DNA of 43,858 nt from Clostridiales bacterium. GTDB taxonomy: Bacteria > Bacillota > Clostridia > Christensenellales > DTU072. Location: NCBI GenBank assembly GCA_012799455.1, contig JAAZLE010000084.1:80390-124247 (forward strand), written 5' to 3'. The translations under genes were made by a program, and so were the position numbers. The notes under the pieces are model-generated. The model was not told the DNA's origin, made no database searches, and saw nothing but the letters and a program-made list of their open reading frames with translations. This document shows positions 10,476-20,108 of this stretch, piece after piece; position 1 is the stretch's first letter; every line of letters begins with the position of its first letter.

Positions 10476-10919
10476 ATGAAACTACATACAATTAAACCAG
10501 CAGATGGTTCTGTTAAACAATCTAAAAGAATAGGAAGAGGAATTGGTTCAGGCCACGGTAAAACTAGTACAAAGGGACACAAAGGACAGTGGGCAAGAAG
10601 TGGTGGTGGTGTTAGGCCTGGTTTTGAGGGCGGACAAATGCCTTTAGTTAGAAGATTACCAAAACGCGGATTTAAAAACATGTTTAAGTCTGAATTTAGT
10701 ATAGTAAATGTGGGTTCTCTTGACGTGTTTGACGCTGGAACTGTTGTCGATGCGGATTTGCTATTAAATAGTAGAATTATTGGAAAAATTGAAAAAGATG
10801 GGTTAAAGGTTTTAGGAGAAGGCGAATTAACTAAGTCTTTAACTGTGAAGGCTGCTAAATTTTCAAAAACAGCTATTGAAAAAATCGAAAAAGCAGGTGG
10901 AAAAATAGAGGTGCTCTAA
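10476..10919 (+). CDS. rplO: 50S ribosomal protein L15 (uL15)
   Basis: [44 protein letters not shown]. Confidence 0.98.
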   Translation: MKLHTIKPADGSVKQSKRIGRGIGSGHGKTSTKGHKGQWARSGGGVRPGFEGGQMPLVRRLPKRGFKNMFKSEFSIVNVGSLDVFDAGTVVDADLLLNSRIIGKIEKDGLKVLGEGELTKSLTVKAAKFSKTAIEKIEKAGGKIEVL

Positions 10920-12256
10920 TGTTTAGAACTATCGTTAATGCTTTTAAAGATGCCGATATAAGAAAAAGAATTCTAATTACATTAGGATTTGTTCTTATGT
11001 ATAGAATTGGTTGCTTTGTACCAATACCAGGTCTCGATATAGGACAAATGATGAACAAGGTCATCACGGATGATTTCTTCATGTTGTTATCTGCAATAAC
11101 TGGATCTGCGTTCTCAAATGGTACTGTTTTTGCACTGGGAATCGTTCCATTTATAAACTCTTATATAATTATGGAATTATTGACTCTAGTTATACCAAAG
11201 CTTGGCAGGCTTGCAAAAGAAGGCGAAGAAGGTAGGAAAAAGATAACGCAATATACTAGATATCTAGCGATACTACTAGCACTTGTGCAAGCTATTGGAA
11301 TTATTTTCTTATGGAAAGATTATATTGTTCCAGTATTTGGGACTTCAACAAATCCGGAATCGCAACAAATTAACCAGGTATTTACTATGATATGTATTGT
11401 GTTGATACTAGTTGGTGGTTCTTCACTTGTACTGTGGATAGGTGAAAGAATTACTGAGTATGGTATAGGAAATGGAACATCGTTAATAATATTTGTTGGT
11501 ATCGTTTCTTCGTTAGGAATGACTATAATGAATGCTATATTGTCAATTGCAGGTGGCGGATCTTCCGATACAACAGGCGTATGGTATTTATTAGGTTTTT
11601 TCGTCCTTCTATTCTTGCTAATATTTGCTATTGTTTATGTAGATATGTCAGAAAGAAGAGTGGGAGTTATATATTCTGGTGGAAGGGTTGTTGGCAATAG
11701 ACAAACCCAATCCCAAACAACTTACATACCACTAAAGGTTAGTGCAAGTGGTGTTATGCCTATAATTTTCGCTTCATCACTAATTACTTTCCCACAAATG
11801 ATAATTCAATTTGCGGGTGCTTCGACATCTAAGTTTGGAATATTTTGGTCAACATGGTTTGGTTCTAATGGACACTTATACTCAGTGTTTATGTTTTTCC
11901 TAATTATATTCTTTTCTTATTTTTATGCACAAATACAGTTTGACCCAGATGATGTCGCAAAAAACTTAAAAGAAAGAGGTGGTACGCTTGTAGGAGGCAT
12001 TTCTCCCGGTAAGCCTACTGCAGATTATTTAAGAAGAATTAATAATAGATTAACATTGTTCGGAGCTCTTTATTTAGCTGTAATATCATTAATTCCAACA
12101 TTAATACTACAACAGGTCGCTGGATTCAAGGACCTGGGACTAGGGCAGGCGTTTTCAGCTACAGGGTTACTAATTGTTGTTTCGGTCTCATTAGAGTTTG
12201 ACAAGCAACTACAAGGACAATTATTAGTGAAGAGTAATAGGGGATTTTTAAAATAA
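10919..12256 (+). CDS. secY: Preprotein translocase subunit SecY
   Basis: Ten-TM pattern, MYRIGCFVPIPGLD, GERITEYGIGNGTSLIIFVGI, PDDVAKNLKERGG; start overlaps rplO stop. Confidence 0.98.
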   Translation: MFRTIVNAFKDADIRKRILITLGFVLMYRIGCFVPIPGLDIGQMMNKVITDDFFMLLSAITGSAFSNGTVFALGIVPFINSYIIMELLTLVIPKLGRLAKEGEEGRKKITQYTRYLAILLALVQAIGIIFLWKDYIVPVFGTSTNPESQQINQVFTMICIVLILVGGSSLVLWIGERITEYGIGNGTSLIIFVGIVSSLGMTIMNAILSIAGGGSSDTTGVWYLLGFFVLLFLLIFAIVYVDMSERRVGVIYSGGRVVGNRQTQSQTTYIPLKVSASGVMPIIFASSLITFPQMIIQFAGASTSKFGIFWSTWFGSNGHLYSVFMFFLIIFFSYFYAQIQFDPDDVAKNLKERGGTLVGGISPGKPTADYLRRINNRLTLFGALYLAVISLIPTLILQQVAGFKDLGLGQAFSATGLLIVVSVSLEFDKQLQGQLLVKSNRGFLK

Positions 12257-12876
12257 TGAAATTCGTATTGTTAGGAGCGCCAGGAGCTGGAAAAGGCTCA
12301 CAGGCTGCAGTTATGGCAGATTATTATAAGATACCTCATATATCCACAGGGGATGTGTTTAGAGCTCATCTCAAAGCAGGTACGGAGATAGGAGTGTTAG
12401 CAAAAAGTTATATGGATAAAGGACTGCTTGTTCCCGATGATGTTGTTGATAAAATAGTTGAACAGAGACTAGCTGAATCTGATTGTGTAAGAGGATTTAT
12501 TCTAGATGGCTACCCCCGTACGATTCCCCAAGCTGAAGCTTTGAGTACGGTAACAGATTTAGACTATGTTGTTGATATAGTAGTTGCAAATGATATTGTA
12601 ATTAAAAGGATTTCGGGAAGAAGAATGTGCATGTGTGGCGCTACTTATAACACAAATTCATATAATTCACCGTTGTGCGAAAAATGTGGCAAGCAATTAT
12701 ATCAAAGAGAAGATGATAAGAAAGAAACAGTCTTAAAAAGATTAGAAGTATATGAGAAAAATACAGCACCGTTAATAGAATATTATCAGGAAAAGGGATT
12801 GCTAATACAAATTGACGGTGGGGAGAGTGTAGAAAAAACATTTGAAAACTTACAAAAAGCTTTGGCGACTAAATGA
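12256..12876 (+). CDS. adk: Adenylate kinase (zinc-binding LID)
   Basis: LLGAPGAGKGSQA P-loop, GFILDGYPRTIPQAEAL; LID cysteines CMCGATYN...CEKCG. Confidence 0.97.
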   Translation: MKFVLLGAPGAGKGSQAAVMADYYKIPHISTGDVFRAHLKAGTEIGVLAKSYMDKGLLVPDDVVDKIVEQRLAESDCVRGFILDGYPRTIPQAEALSTVTDLDYVVDIVVANDIVIKRISGRRMCMCGATYNTNSYNSPLCEKCGKQLYQREDDKKETVLKRLEVYEKNTAPLIEYYQEKGLLIQIDGGESVEKTFENLQKALATK

Positions 12877-13616
12877 TTACTATTAAAACTGAGCAAGAAA
12901 TTGAATATATGAGGCAAGCAGGAGCAATAGTAAGAGATGTGCTCTTAATTGTAGAAGAACATGCAAAACCGGGTGTAACGACTAGAAAACTCAATACAAT
13001 TGCTTATGATTATATTAAAAAATGTAATGCATCTCCATCTTTTCTAGGTTATGGAGGTTTCCCAGGAGCGATTTGTACTTCTATAGATGAGGAGGTTGTA
13101 CATGGTATACCATCTGACCGAATCTTAGAAGAGGGTACTATTCTTAAAGTGGACGCGGGTGCAATAGTTGGAGGATACCATGCCGATGCGGCGCGATCGA
13201 TAGCTATCGGAGAAATAGACTCTTTACGCGAGAAACTTATGGATGTATGTAAACAAAGTTTTTTTGTTGGGGTAGATATACTGAAAGCTGGAGTTAGATT
13301 GGGTGACTTAGGATATGAGATACAAAGCTATGTAGAAAGCTATGGTTTTTCAATTATTAAGCAGTTGGCAGGGCACGGTATAGGCAAAAACTTGCATGAG
13401 GATCCCGATGTACCCAATTATGGTATAAAAGGCAGAGGCCTAAGGTTAGAAAAAAACATGGTGATAGCAATAGAACCAATGATAAGTGCCGGTGGCAGTA
13501 GAATAAAAATATTGGAAGACGATTGGACTGTTGTAACTAAGGATGGTTCTTTGTCTGCACATTATGAAAATACTGTTGTTATTGGAGATGAAGGAATAGA
13601 AATATTAACATTATAA
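12873..13616 (+). CDS. map: Methionine aminopeptidase type I
   Basis: MITIKTEQEIEYMRQAGAIVRDVL..., AGHGIGKNLHEDPDVPNYG, IEPMIS. Confidence 0.97.
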   Translation: MITIKTEQEIEYMRQAGAIVRDVLLIVEEHAKPGVTTRKLNTIAYDYIKKCNASPSFLGYGGFPGAICTSIDEEVVHGIPSDRILEEGTILKVDAGAIVGGYHADAARSIAIGEIDSLREKLMDVCKQSFFVGVDILKAGVRLGDLGYEIQSYVESYGFSIIKQLAGHGIGKNLHEDPDVPNYGIKGRGLRLEKNMVIAIEPMISAGGSRIKILEDDWTVVTKDGSLSAHYENTVVIGDEGIEILTL

Positions 13617-13621
13617 TAAAA

Positions 13622-13903
13622 ATGAAAAGAGTAAAAGTTTTAGCATTAGGTGAGGTTGTTTTTTCTTTATCAGGTAGGGATGCAGGTAGATTTTACCTGG
13701 TAACAGAAATAATAGATGACGAATATGTAAGTATTGTTGATGGGAATTTACGAAGAGTAGATTCTCCTAAAAAGAAGAAAATAAAGCACTTAAAGACAGA
13801 GGGTGTGGTTATTGATAAAATTAGAGAAAAATTAGAACAAGATAAGAAAATATTTGACGCTGAAGTAAAGAGTGCTTTAAGACCCTATAATGGATCAATA
13901 TAG
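13622..13903 (+). CDS. KOW-domain, L14e-like RNA-binding protein
   Basis: GEVVFSLSGRDAGRFYLVTEIIDDEYVSIVDGNLRRVDSPKKKKIKHL; position between map and infA is typical of clostridia. Confidence 0.8.
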   Translation: MKRVKVLALGEVVFSLSGRDAGRFYLVTEIIDDEYVSIVDGNLRRVDSPKKKKIKHLKTEGVVIDKIREKLEQDKKIFDAEVKSALRPYNGSI

Positions 13904-13954
13904 GAAGCACATGATAAGCACACGATACCTCAATAAAAAGTAACAGGAGAAAAG

Positions 13955-14176
13955 ATGTCTAAAGAAGGTATTATTGAAGAAGAAGGTACAGTTATAGAAG
14001 TCTTGCCGGGCACAAAGTTTAAGGTTGAGTTACAGAGCGGGCGGGTTGTTATGGCATATCTATCTGGGAAAATGCGCCAGAGCTTTATAAAAGTAACCGA
14101 AGGCGACCGAGTAAAAGTTGCTTTTGGGCAGTATGATTTTACAATGGGTAGAATCACCTATAGACATAAAAAATAG
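13955..14176 (+). CDS. infA: Translation initiation factor IF-1
   Basis: [55 protein letters not shown]. Confidence 0.97.
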   Translation: MSKEGIIEEEGTVIEVLPGTKFKVELQSGRVVMAYLSGKMRQSFIKVTEGDRVKVAFGQYDFTMGRITYRHKK

Positions 14177-14186
14177 GAGGCAAAAA

Positions 14187-14303
14187 ATGAAAGTAAGACC
14201 ATCGGTAAAAACTATGTGTGATAAATGCAAAATAATTAAACGTAATGGCAAGGTTATGGTTATTTGTTCTAAATATCCTAACCATAAACAAGTACAGGGT
14301 TAA
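14187..14303 (+). CDS. rpmJ: 50S ribosomal protein L36 (bL36, cysteine-containing form)
   Basis: 38 aa [40 protein letters not shown] aggagg. The track ORF 14118..14303 starts too early. Confidence 0.96.
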   Translation: MKVRPSVKTMCDKCKIIKRNGKVMVICSKYPNHKQVQG

Positions 14304-14312
14304 TATTAGTTG

Positions 14313-14424
14313 TCACGGTTAAATCAATTGCAATAATATGTCTTACCGTGATATACTTGCTTTTGGTTTTGGAATTAAAATCATTGAAGCGGCTGAACTC
14401 TGTGAAGGGTAGAAACAATGATTT
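14313..14424 (+). promoter_or_regulatory. Candidate structured RNA leader preceding rpsM (alpha operon)
   Basis: TCACGGT/ACCGTGA (14313-14319/14345-14351) and AAATCATTG/CAATGATTT (14378-14386/14416-14424), both perfect; in the 159-nt rpmJ-rpsM gap. Confidence 0.5.
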
Positions 14425-14462
14425 AAATATATATAATTATAAAATAATTTGGAGGATATTAA

Positions 14463-14837
14463 ATGGCTCGTATTGCAGGTGTAGACTTACCCCGTGAAAA
14501 GAGGGTTGAAATAGGTCTTACTTATATCTACGGAATAGGTAGAGTAACATCTCTTAAAGTTCTTGCAGAATGCGAAATTGACCCAAACACTCGTGTGAAA
14601 GATCTATCTGAAGACGATGTGGTAAAAATTCGTGCATGTCTAGAAAACCACTATAAAGTAGAAGGAACACTTCGTTCAGAAGTTAGTCAAAACATTAAAA
14701 GGTTACAAGATATAGGTTCTTATAAAGGCATAAGGCATAGAAAGGGGTTGCCCGTTCGTGGACAATCTACAAAAACAAATGCACGTACGCGAAAAGGACC
14801 TAAGCGCACGGTAGGCCGTGCTAAGAAGGCCAAGTAA
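14463..14837 (+). CDS. rpsM: 30S ribosomal protein S13 (uS13)
   Basis: [26 protein letters not shown]..., [23 protein letters not shown]. Confidence 0.98.
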   Translation: MARIAGVDLPREKRVEIGLTYIYGIGRVTSLKVLAECEIDPNTRVKDLSEDDVVKIRACLENHYKVEGTLRSEVSQNIKRLQDIGSYKGIRHRKGLPVRGQSTKTNARTRKGPKRTVGRAKKAK

Positions 14838-14859
14838 ATAGTTAATAGGAGGCAATTTT

Positions 14860-15255
14860 ATGGCAGCTAAAAAAAGAACAGCTATAAAAAGAAGAAGAGA
14901 TTTAAAAAAGATTGAAAAGGGGCAAGCACATATCTATGCTTCATTCAATAATACTATAGTTACAATTACAGATATGGATGGGAATACCATAAGTTGGTCA
15001 TCTTCTGGTAAAATGGGAATGCGCGGAAGTCGTAAATCCACACCATATGCTGCTCAGACTGTTGCTGAAGACGCGGCAAATATAGCAAAGGAACATGGAC
15101 TTAGAACAGTCGAAGTATATATTAAAGGACCAGGGCAAGGAAGGGAATCTGCTATTAGAGCTTTTGAAAGATGTGGATTAGAAGTAACAATGATTAGAGA
15201 CGTTTCTCCCATTCCACATAATGGATGCCGTCCACCCAAAGTTAGAAGGTTATAA
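14860..15255 (+). CDS. rpsK: 30S ribosomal protein S11 (uS11)
   Basis: [44 protein letters not shown]. Confidence 0.98.
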   Translation: MAAKKRTAIKRRRDLKKIEKGQAHIYASFNNTIVTITDMDGNTISWSSSGKMGMRGSRKSTPYAAQTVAEDAANIAKEHGLRTVEVYIKGPGQGRESAIRAFERCGLEVTMIRDVSPIPHNGCRPPKVRRL

Positions 15256-15272
15256 TTTAGGAGGCAGTTAAC

Positions 15273-15902
15273 ATGGCAAGATATACAGGCCCAGTTTGCA
15301 AACTATGCAGGCGCGAAGGGAGTAAATTATTTTTGAAAGGTGATAGATGCATGAGTGAAGGGTGTCCGTTTAACAAAAACGTTACGCCTATTGCTCCAGG
15401 GCAGCACGGAGCATCTAGAAAAAAGAGAACTGAATATGGTATTCAGTTAAGAGAAAAACAAAAGACAAAGAGAATATATGGACTACTTGAAAGTCAATTC
15501 CGTAGTTATTATGATAAAGCAAGTAACATGAGGGGAGTGACTGGTGAAAACATGCTTATTTTGATAGAGAGAAGGCTGGATAATGTAGTTTATCGTATGG
15601 GAATAGCTACAAGTCGTGCGCAGGCTAGACAATTGATAGCTCATGGGCACATCTGTGTAAACGGTAAGAAGGTAGATGTTCCGTCATTTTTAGTGAAAGA
15701 GAATGATATTGTTTCAGTAAGGACTAGCAAGCAAGAAAAATCATTTTTTAAAGATTTAAAGACAATGAAAGCGTCAAATCTTCCCAAATGGCTTACATTT
15801 GATCCGGTTACATTAACTGGAAAAGTAGAAAAACTACCAGTTCGAGAAGATATAGATGTAGAGATTTCAGAACACTTAATTGTTGAGTTATACTCTAAAT
15901 AA
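15273..15902 (+). CDS. rpsD: 30S ribosomal protein S4 (uS4, cysteine-containing form)
   Basis: [16 protein letters not shown]...CMSEGCPF; S4 RNA-binding domain [36 protein letters not shown]. Confidence 0.98.
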   Translation: MARYTGPVCKLCRREGSKLFLKGDRCMSEGCPFNKNVTPIAPGQHGASRKKRTEYGIQLREKQKTKRIYGLLESQFRSYYDKASNMRGVTGENMLILIERRLDNVVYRMGIATSRAQARQLIAHGHICVNGKKVDVPSFLVKENDIVSVRTSKQEKSFFKDLKTMKASNLPKWLTFDPVTLTGKVEKLPVREDIDVEISEHLIVELYSK

Positions 15903-15919
15903 TAGGGAGGAAAACATAA

Positions 15920-16876
15920 ATGTTGGAAGTAATTAAACCTAAGATATTAGTGGAAGAAGTAGACAACGGTGCTGAAGCTTGGTTTACGGTTGAGCCTTTA
16001 GAGAGAGGAAACGGGATTACAATAGGTAACAGCTTGCGTAGAGTTTTAAGTACTGCTCTTCCTGGTGTAGCGATTATCGGAGTTAAAATTAGTGGCGTTT
16101 CTCATGAATACTCAACTATTGAAGGCGTAAGAGAAGATGTAATGGAAATAGTACTCAATCTTAAAGAGATTGCTGTAAAAGCTGCGGATTTAGATAAGTT
16201 TGAAACAGTTACTGCTAGGCTAGTCAAGAACGAAGCGGGCGTAGTTTCTGCTGGAGATATTCAAATGCCTTTAGGTGTCGAGGTTACAAACAAATCTGCA
16301 TATATTTGTTCCTTAGATGATAAAGCAAGTCTTGATATGGAGCTAGTAATCGGTGCTGGAAGAGGTTATAAATCTGCAAAAGATAACAATCCTTCTTCAT
16401 CTCCAATAGGCTATATCCCAATCGATAGCTTTTTTTCTCCAGTTAAGGCTGTTAAATATGAGGTTTCAAGTACCCGTGTTGAGCAATCTATAGATTATGA
16501 CAAATTAAAGGTTTTCGTTAAAACAAATGGAGCCGCAACTGCAAAAGAGGTAGTGTCATTAGCTGCAAAACTACTTAATAATCACTTGGATTTATTTATA
16601 AATCTAGTAGATGGTATGGAAGAAAAAAATGTTTTTGAGGAAGTAACGCAAGAAGAAGCTGCCCAAGATTATTCAAAGCGCAGTATTGAGGAACTAGAAC
16701 TTTCAGTAAGACCATTGAATTGCTTAAAGAGACATGGTGTATTCTATATTGAACAATTAATCAATATGACAGAGGACGAAATGCTAAAGGTTAGGAATTT
16801 AGGCAAAAAATCTTTAGAAGAAGTTCTAGAAAAACTTGAACTAACAGGGCTGTCTTTAAGAAAGAAGGAAGACTAA
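15920..16876 (+). CDS. rpoA: DNA-directed RNA polymerase subunit alpha
   Basis: FTVEPLERGNGITIGNSLRRVLSTALPGVAI...; CTD SVRPLNCLKRHGVFYIEQL...LRKKED. Confidence 0.98.
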   Translation: MLEVIKPKILVEEVDNGAEAWFTVEPLERGNGITIGNSLRRVLSTALPGVAIIGVKISGVSHEYSTIEGVREDVMEIVLNLKEIAVKAADLDKFETVTARLVKNEAGVVSAGDIQMPLGVEVTNKSAYICSLDDKASLDMELVIGAGRGYKSAKDNNPSSSPIGYIPIDSFFSPVKAVKYEVSSTRVEQSIDYDKLKVFVKTNGAATAKEVVSLAAKLLNNHLDLFINLVDGMEEKNVFEEVTQEEAAQDYSKRSIEELELSVRPLNCLKRHGVFYIEQLINMTEDEMLKVRNLGKKSLEEVLEKLELTGLSLRKKED

Positions 16877-16890
16877 GGAGAGATATTAAT

Positions 16891-17406
16891 ATGACTAAGA
16901 ATAAAAAATTAGGCAAAAGAACTAGTATTAGAATGTCTATTCTAAGGAGTCAAGCAAGTGAGTTGCTTTGGCACGGAAAGATTGAAACAACAGTAGATAG
17001 AGCTAAATCCGTGCGTAGAATCGCAGAAAAGATAGTCACGCTAGGAATTAATACCTATGAAGATACAGTTAAAGTAAATAAAGATAAACTGAACAAAAAA
17101 GACGAAACAATTAAAGTTGAGTATGTAAATGATGGCCCCAAGAAGTTGGCAGCACGTAGGAAAATGATGGCAATTTTAAGGGATCTTAAAGAGATTCAAG
17201 GCGAAAATGAAAAGAAAGCAGATTATAAAAAAAGAGTTGCTGATATTAAATATCCATTAATTGAGAAGGTTTTTCGTGAGTATGCACCAAAATATGCTGC
17301 AAGAAAAGAAGAATTAGGGACAGGTGGTGGATACACAAGAATTATTAGGCTAGGAAACAGACGAGGCGATAATGCAGAGAAATGTATCTTAGAAATGATA
17401 GACTAA
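16891..17406 (+). CDS. rplQ: 50S ribosomal protein L17 (bL17), long form with internal insertion
   Basis: RTSIRMSILRSQASELLWHGKIETTVDRAKSVRRIAEKIVTLG... GGGYTRIIRLGNRRGDNAEKCILEMID; 171 aa versus about 115-130 in short forms. Confidence 0.95.
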   Translation: MTKNKKLGKRTSIRMSILRSQASELLWHGKIETTVDRAKSVRRIAEKIVTLGINTYEDTVKVNKDKLNKKDETIKVEYVNDGPKKLAARRKMMAILRDLKEIQGENEKKADYKKRVADIKYPLIEKVFREYAPKYAARKEELGTGGGYTRIIRLGNRRGDNAEKCILEMID

Positions 17407-17428
17407 GATTCAATAATCTAACATTCAG

Positions 17429-17459
17429 AGGCCGTTGGTTTACTCCGACGGCCTTTTTT
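17429..17459 (+). terminator. Rho-independent terminator of the alpha operon
   Basis: AGGCCGTTGG-TTTACT-CCGACGGCCT (9-10 bp, one G-U) followed by TTTTTT. Confidence 0.92.
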
Positions 17460-17475
17460 ATATTAAACCGATACT

Positions 17476-17491
17476 TACATGCGCGCATGTA
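17476..17491. promoter_or_regulatory. 16-bp perfect palindrome TACATGCGCGCATGTA, candidate operator
   Basis: Perfect self-reverse-complement 8 bp upstream of the coaX -35. Confidence 0.4.
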
Positions 17492-17498
17492 CGAATAA

Positions 17499-17528
17499 TT
17501 GACTATAATAGTATCAATGTGATAATAT
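17499..17528 (+). promoter_or_regulatory. Promoter for coaX
   Basis: TTGACT, 18-bp spacer, TAATAT, about 22 bp before the start codon. Confidence 0.55.
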
Positions 17529-17549
17529 TTTATCAACCATGGAGGCAAT

Positions 17550-18317
17550 ATGATTATTCTTCTAGACATAGGTAATACGAACATAAAGATAGGGATTGTA
17601 GAAAATTCCGAAATCGTTTATACGTGGCGAATAGCAAGCGATCATAGTAAGACCGCGGATGAGTTTGGTATGATTTTTTATGATCTGTTTGCTAATATAC
17701 GCAGATCTTTTGACGATGTTGAAGGTATTATTATGAGCTCGGTTGCCCCTGCTTTAAATTATACGATAGAGCATATGTGTTCATATTATCTAAAACATAA
17801 ACCCATAACAGTCAATTGTTCTTTAAATTTAGGAATTGAATTAGGATATACTAATCCTGAGGATTTGGGTGCTGATAGGATAGTCAATTCTGTTGCAGCA
17901 TACAAAATTTATGGAGGTCCATGCTTAGTTGTAGACTTCGGAAGTGCTACTACGTTTAATTTAATAACGGGAACTGGGGTGTTTGCAGGCGGAGCTATAG
18001 CTCCTGGGATTAAAACTAGTGCTGAGGCGCTAACTAATACAGCAGCAAAGCTCCCTCGCATTGAACTGGTGAAACCCGAAAATATTATAGCAAAAACAAC
18101 TATAGAAAATATGCAATCGGGTATAATTTATGGCTTTACGGGTTTGGTCGAGGGGATTGTAAATGGCATGAAGCGCGAAAGCAATTTTGACAATTTAAAA
18201 GTTATAGCAACCGGTGGGATGAGTCAATTAGTGGGTAGTAATGGGAATATTTTTGATAAAATAGATAGGGCATTATCTCTCAAAGGACTTAAGATATTAT
18301 ATGAATTGAATGTTTAA
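17550..18317 (+). CDS. coaX: Type III pantothenate kinase
   Basis: MIILLDIGNTNIKIGI..., NPEDLGADRIVNSVAAYKIYGGPCLVVDFGSATTFN, GGAIAPGI. Confidence 0.95.
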   Translation: MIILLDIGNTNIKIGIVENSEIVYTWRIASDHSKTADEFGMIFYDLFANIRRSFDDVEGIIMSSVAPALNYTIEHMCSYYLKHKPITVNCSLNLGIELGYTNPEDLGADRIVNSVAAYKIYGGPCLVVDFGSATTFNLITGTGVFAGGAIAPGIKTSAEALTNTAAKLPRIELVKPENIIAKTTIENMQSGIIYGFTGLVEGIVNGMKRESNFDNLKVIATGGMSQLVGSNGNIFDKIDRALSLKGLKILYELNV

Positions 18318-18377
18318 ATTTGTTCGTCAAAGTAATTTAACAACTGACATAAATAGAAGGTATTAAGGAGAGTAAGT

Positions 18378-19643
18378 ATGAAAAAAGTAGGGGTTGCATT
18401 ATTGGGATTAGGAACGGTAGGTGGAGGCACGTACCAAATTTTAACAAGCATGAAAGAAAAAATAAAACAAACTGAAGGCGTAGATATTGATGTGCTATAC
18501 ATTATAGATAGGAACAAAGATCGTGCAAAAAAGTTTGGACTTGACCCCAAAATGATCTCAGAAGATTTTGATGCGGTACTGAAAGACGATAGAGTTAGTA
18601 TTATTGCTGAGTTTTTTGGTGGCATTGAGCCTGCTAGAACCTATTTACTAAAGGCATTAAAAGCTGGGAAAAGCATTGTTACTGCCAACAAAGAGATGTT
18701 TTCTAAACACTGGCATGAGTTAGAGTTGGCCGCGGTTGAAGGAAATGCAGGTTTGTATTTTGAAGCTACTTCTGCAGGCGGCGTGCCTATAATTAGAGCG
18801 TTAACAGAAAGTATGCAAGGAAATGAAATATTATCAATTCAGGGCATTGTAAACGGTACAACCAATTACATATTAACCAAGATGGCTGACGAAGGTAGAG
18901 ACTATCTAAGTGTTTTAAAAGAAGCTCAAGATTTAGGGTATGCCGAAGCAGATCCAACAGCCGATGTTGATGGATATGATAGTATGTATAAACTATCTAT
19001 TTTATCTTCGCTATGCTTTAAAAAGAGAGTGCCAATAGATGTAATATACAGAGAGGGGATTTCAAGCATAGAAAAAATAGACATAGAATATGGAAGCAGG
19101 TTTGGTTACACATTGAAATTGTTGGCCATAGGTAAAATGAATAATGGCAAAATTGAGGCAAGGGTACACCCGTCATTTATATCTAATGATAACCCGTTAG
19201 CAAGTGTCAAAGGTTCATTTAATGCAGTTTTGATTAACGGCACAAACGTAGGCGATGTTATGCTCTATGGAAGAGGGGCTGGTGACTTGCCAACGGGATC
19301 TGCGATTGTGTCAGATATAGTTTTTTGTGCACAGCAAACTAAACATAAGGTAATGCGGTTTGGCAGGGTTAATGTAGAAGAAGATTTTGAGGATGATTTT
19401 GAATGCGAGTACTATGTGAGAATGAATGTAGTTGATAAGCCAGGAGTTTTAGCAAAAATAGCAGCTACTTTTGGGAAGTACGAGGTTTCCATAAACAGTG
19501 TAGAGCAAATAGCCGCTAAAGGTGCTGCAGACATTGTGTTTATGATTCATAAAACACAAGAAAGTGCAATTTCAAAAGCTATTAAAGAAATAAAGTCGTT
19601 GGATATAGTTAATAAAGTTAATTCCCTTATTAGAGTTTTGTAA
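18378..19643 (+). CDS. hom: Homoserine dehydrogenase with C-terminal ACT domain
   Basis: VGVALLGLGTVGGGTYQIL, VTANKEMFSKH, GIVNGTTNYILTKM, EAQDLGYAEADPTADVDGYD; ACT VRMNVVDKPGVLAKIAATFG. Confidence 0.96.
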   Translation: MKKVGVALLGLGTVGGGTYQILTSMKEKIKQTEGVDIDVLYIIDRNKDRAKKFGLDPKMISEDFDAVLKDDRVSIIAEFFGGIEPARTYLLKALKAGKSIVTANKEMFSKHWHELELAAVEGNAGLYFEATSAGGVPIIRALTESMQGNEILSIQGIVNGTTNYILTKMADEGRDYLSVLKEAQDLGYAEADPTADVDGYDSMYKLSILSSLCFKKRVPIDVIYREGISSIEKIDIEYGSRFGYTLKLLAIGKMNNGKIEARVHPSFISNDNPLASVKGSFNAVLINGTNVGDVMLYGRGAGDLPTGSAIVSDIVFCAQQTKHKVMRFGRVNVEEDFEDDFECEYYVRMNVVDKPGVLAKIAATFGKYEVSINSVEQIAAKGAADIVFMIHKTQESAISKAIKEIKSLDIVNKVNSLIRVL

Positions 19644-19695
19644 ATTAAAAGGGATATAATGGAAATACATTGTAAGTATTGAAGTAAAAGTTGAC

Positions 19696-20082
19696 ATGAA
19701 CAAAAAGGCACTACGTTTATTGCAGTATATTATTAACAATTCAGTAGAAGGGGAGTTTGTGGTATTAAGCAAGCTGGAGGTTAAATCTGCCTTAAACGAC
19801 CAGATTGAAAGTTTAGAAGAACTGGATGGGCTAATAAGGTATTTGGAATTAAAAAAATATATAGATATAAAGTTAAATGACAACAATAGTGTAGTTGTTA
19901 AACCTTCACTAAGCGGATTAGTTGTCGCTGGAAGTGAGAAGTCCGATAACGTGAGTGGAGTTATAAGCTTGAAAGAAAGTAATTTTAGGCATTTTATTTC
20001 AGGTTTAGTTGGCGGTATTTTAGGGGGAATAATAGTTGCCACAGTGGTTGCGATAATAATAATTTTTAGAGGAAGGGTGTGA
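19696..20082 (+). CDS. Small protein: winged-helix-like N-terminus plus C-terminal TM helix
   Basis: ...LDGLIRYLELKKYIDIKLNDNNSVVVKPSLSGL wing-like pattern; C-terminal FISGLVGGILGGIIVATVVAIIIIF. Confidence 0.65.
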   Translation: MNKKALRLLQYIINNSVEGEFVVLSKLEVKSALNDQIESLEELDGLIRYLELKKYIDIKLNDNNSVVVKPSLSGLVVAGSEKSDNVSGVISLKESNFRHFISGLVGGILGGIIVATVVAIIIIFRGRV

Positions 20083-20108
20083 CATAATATTTTGTCATAT
20101 ATGTAGAT

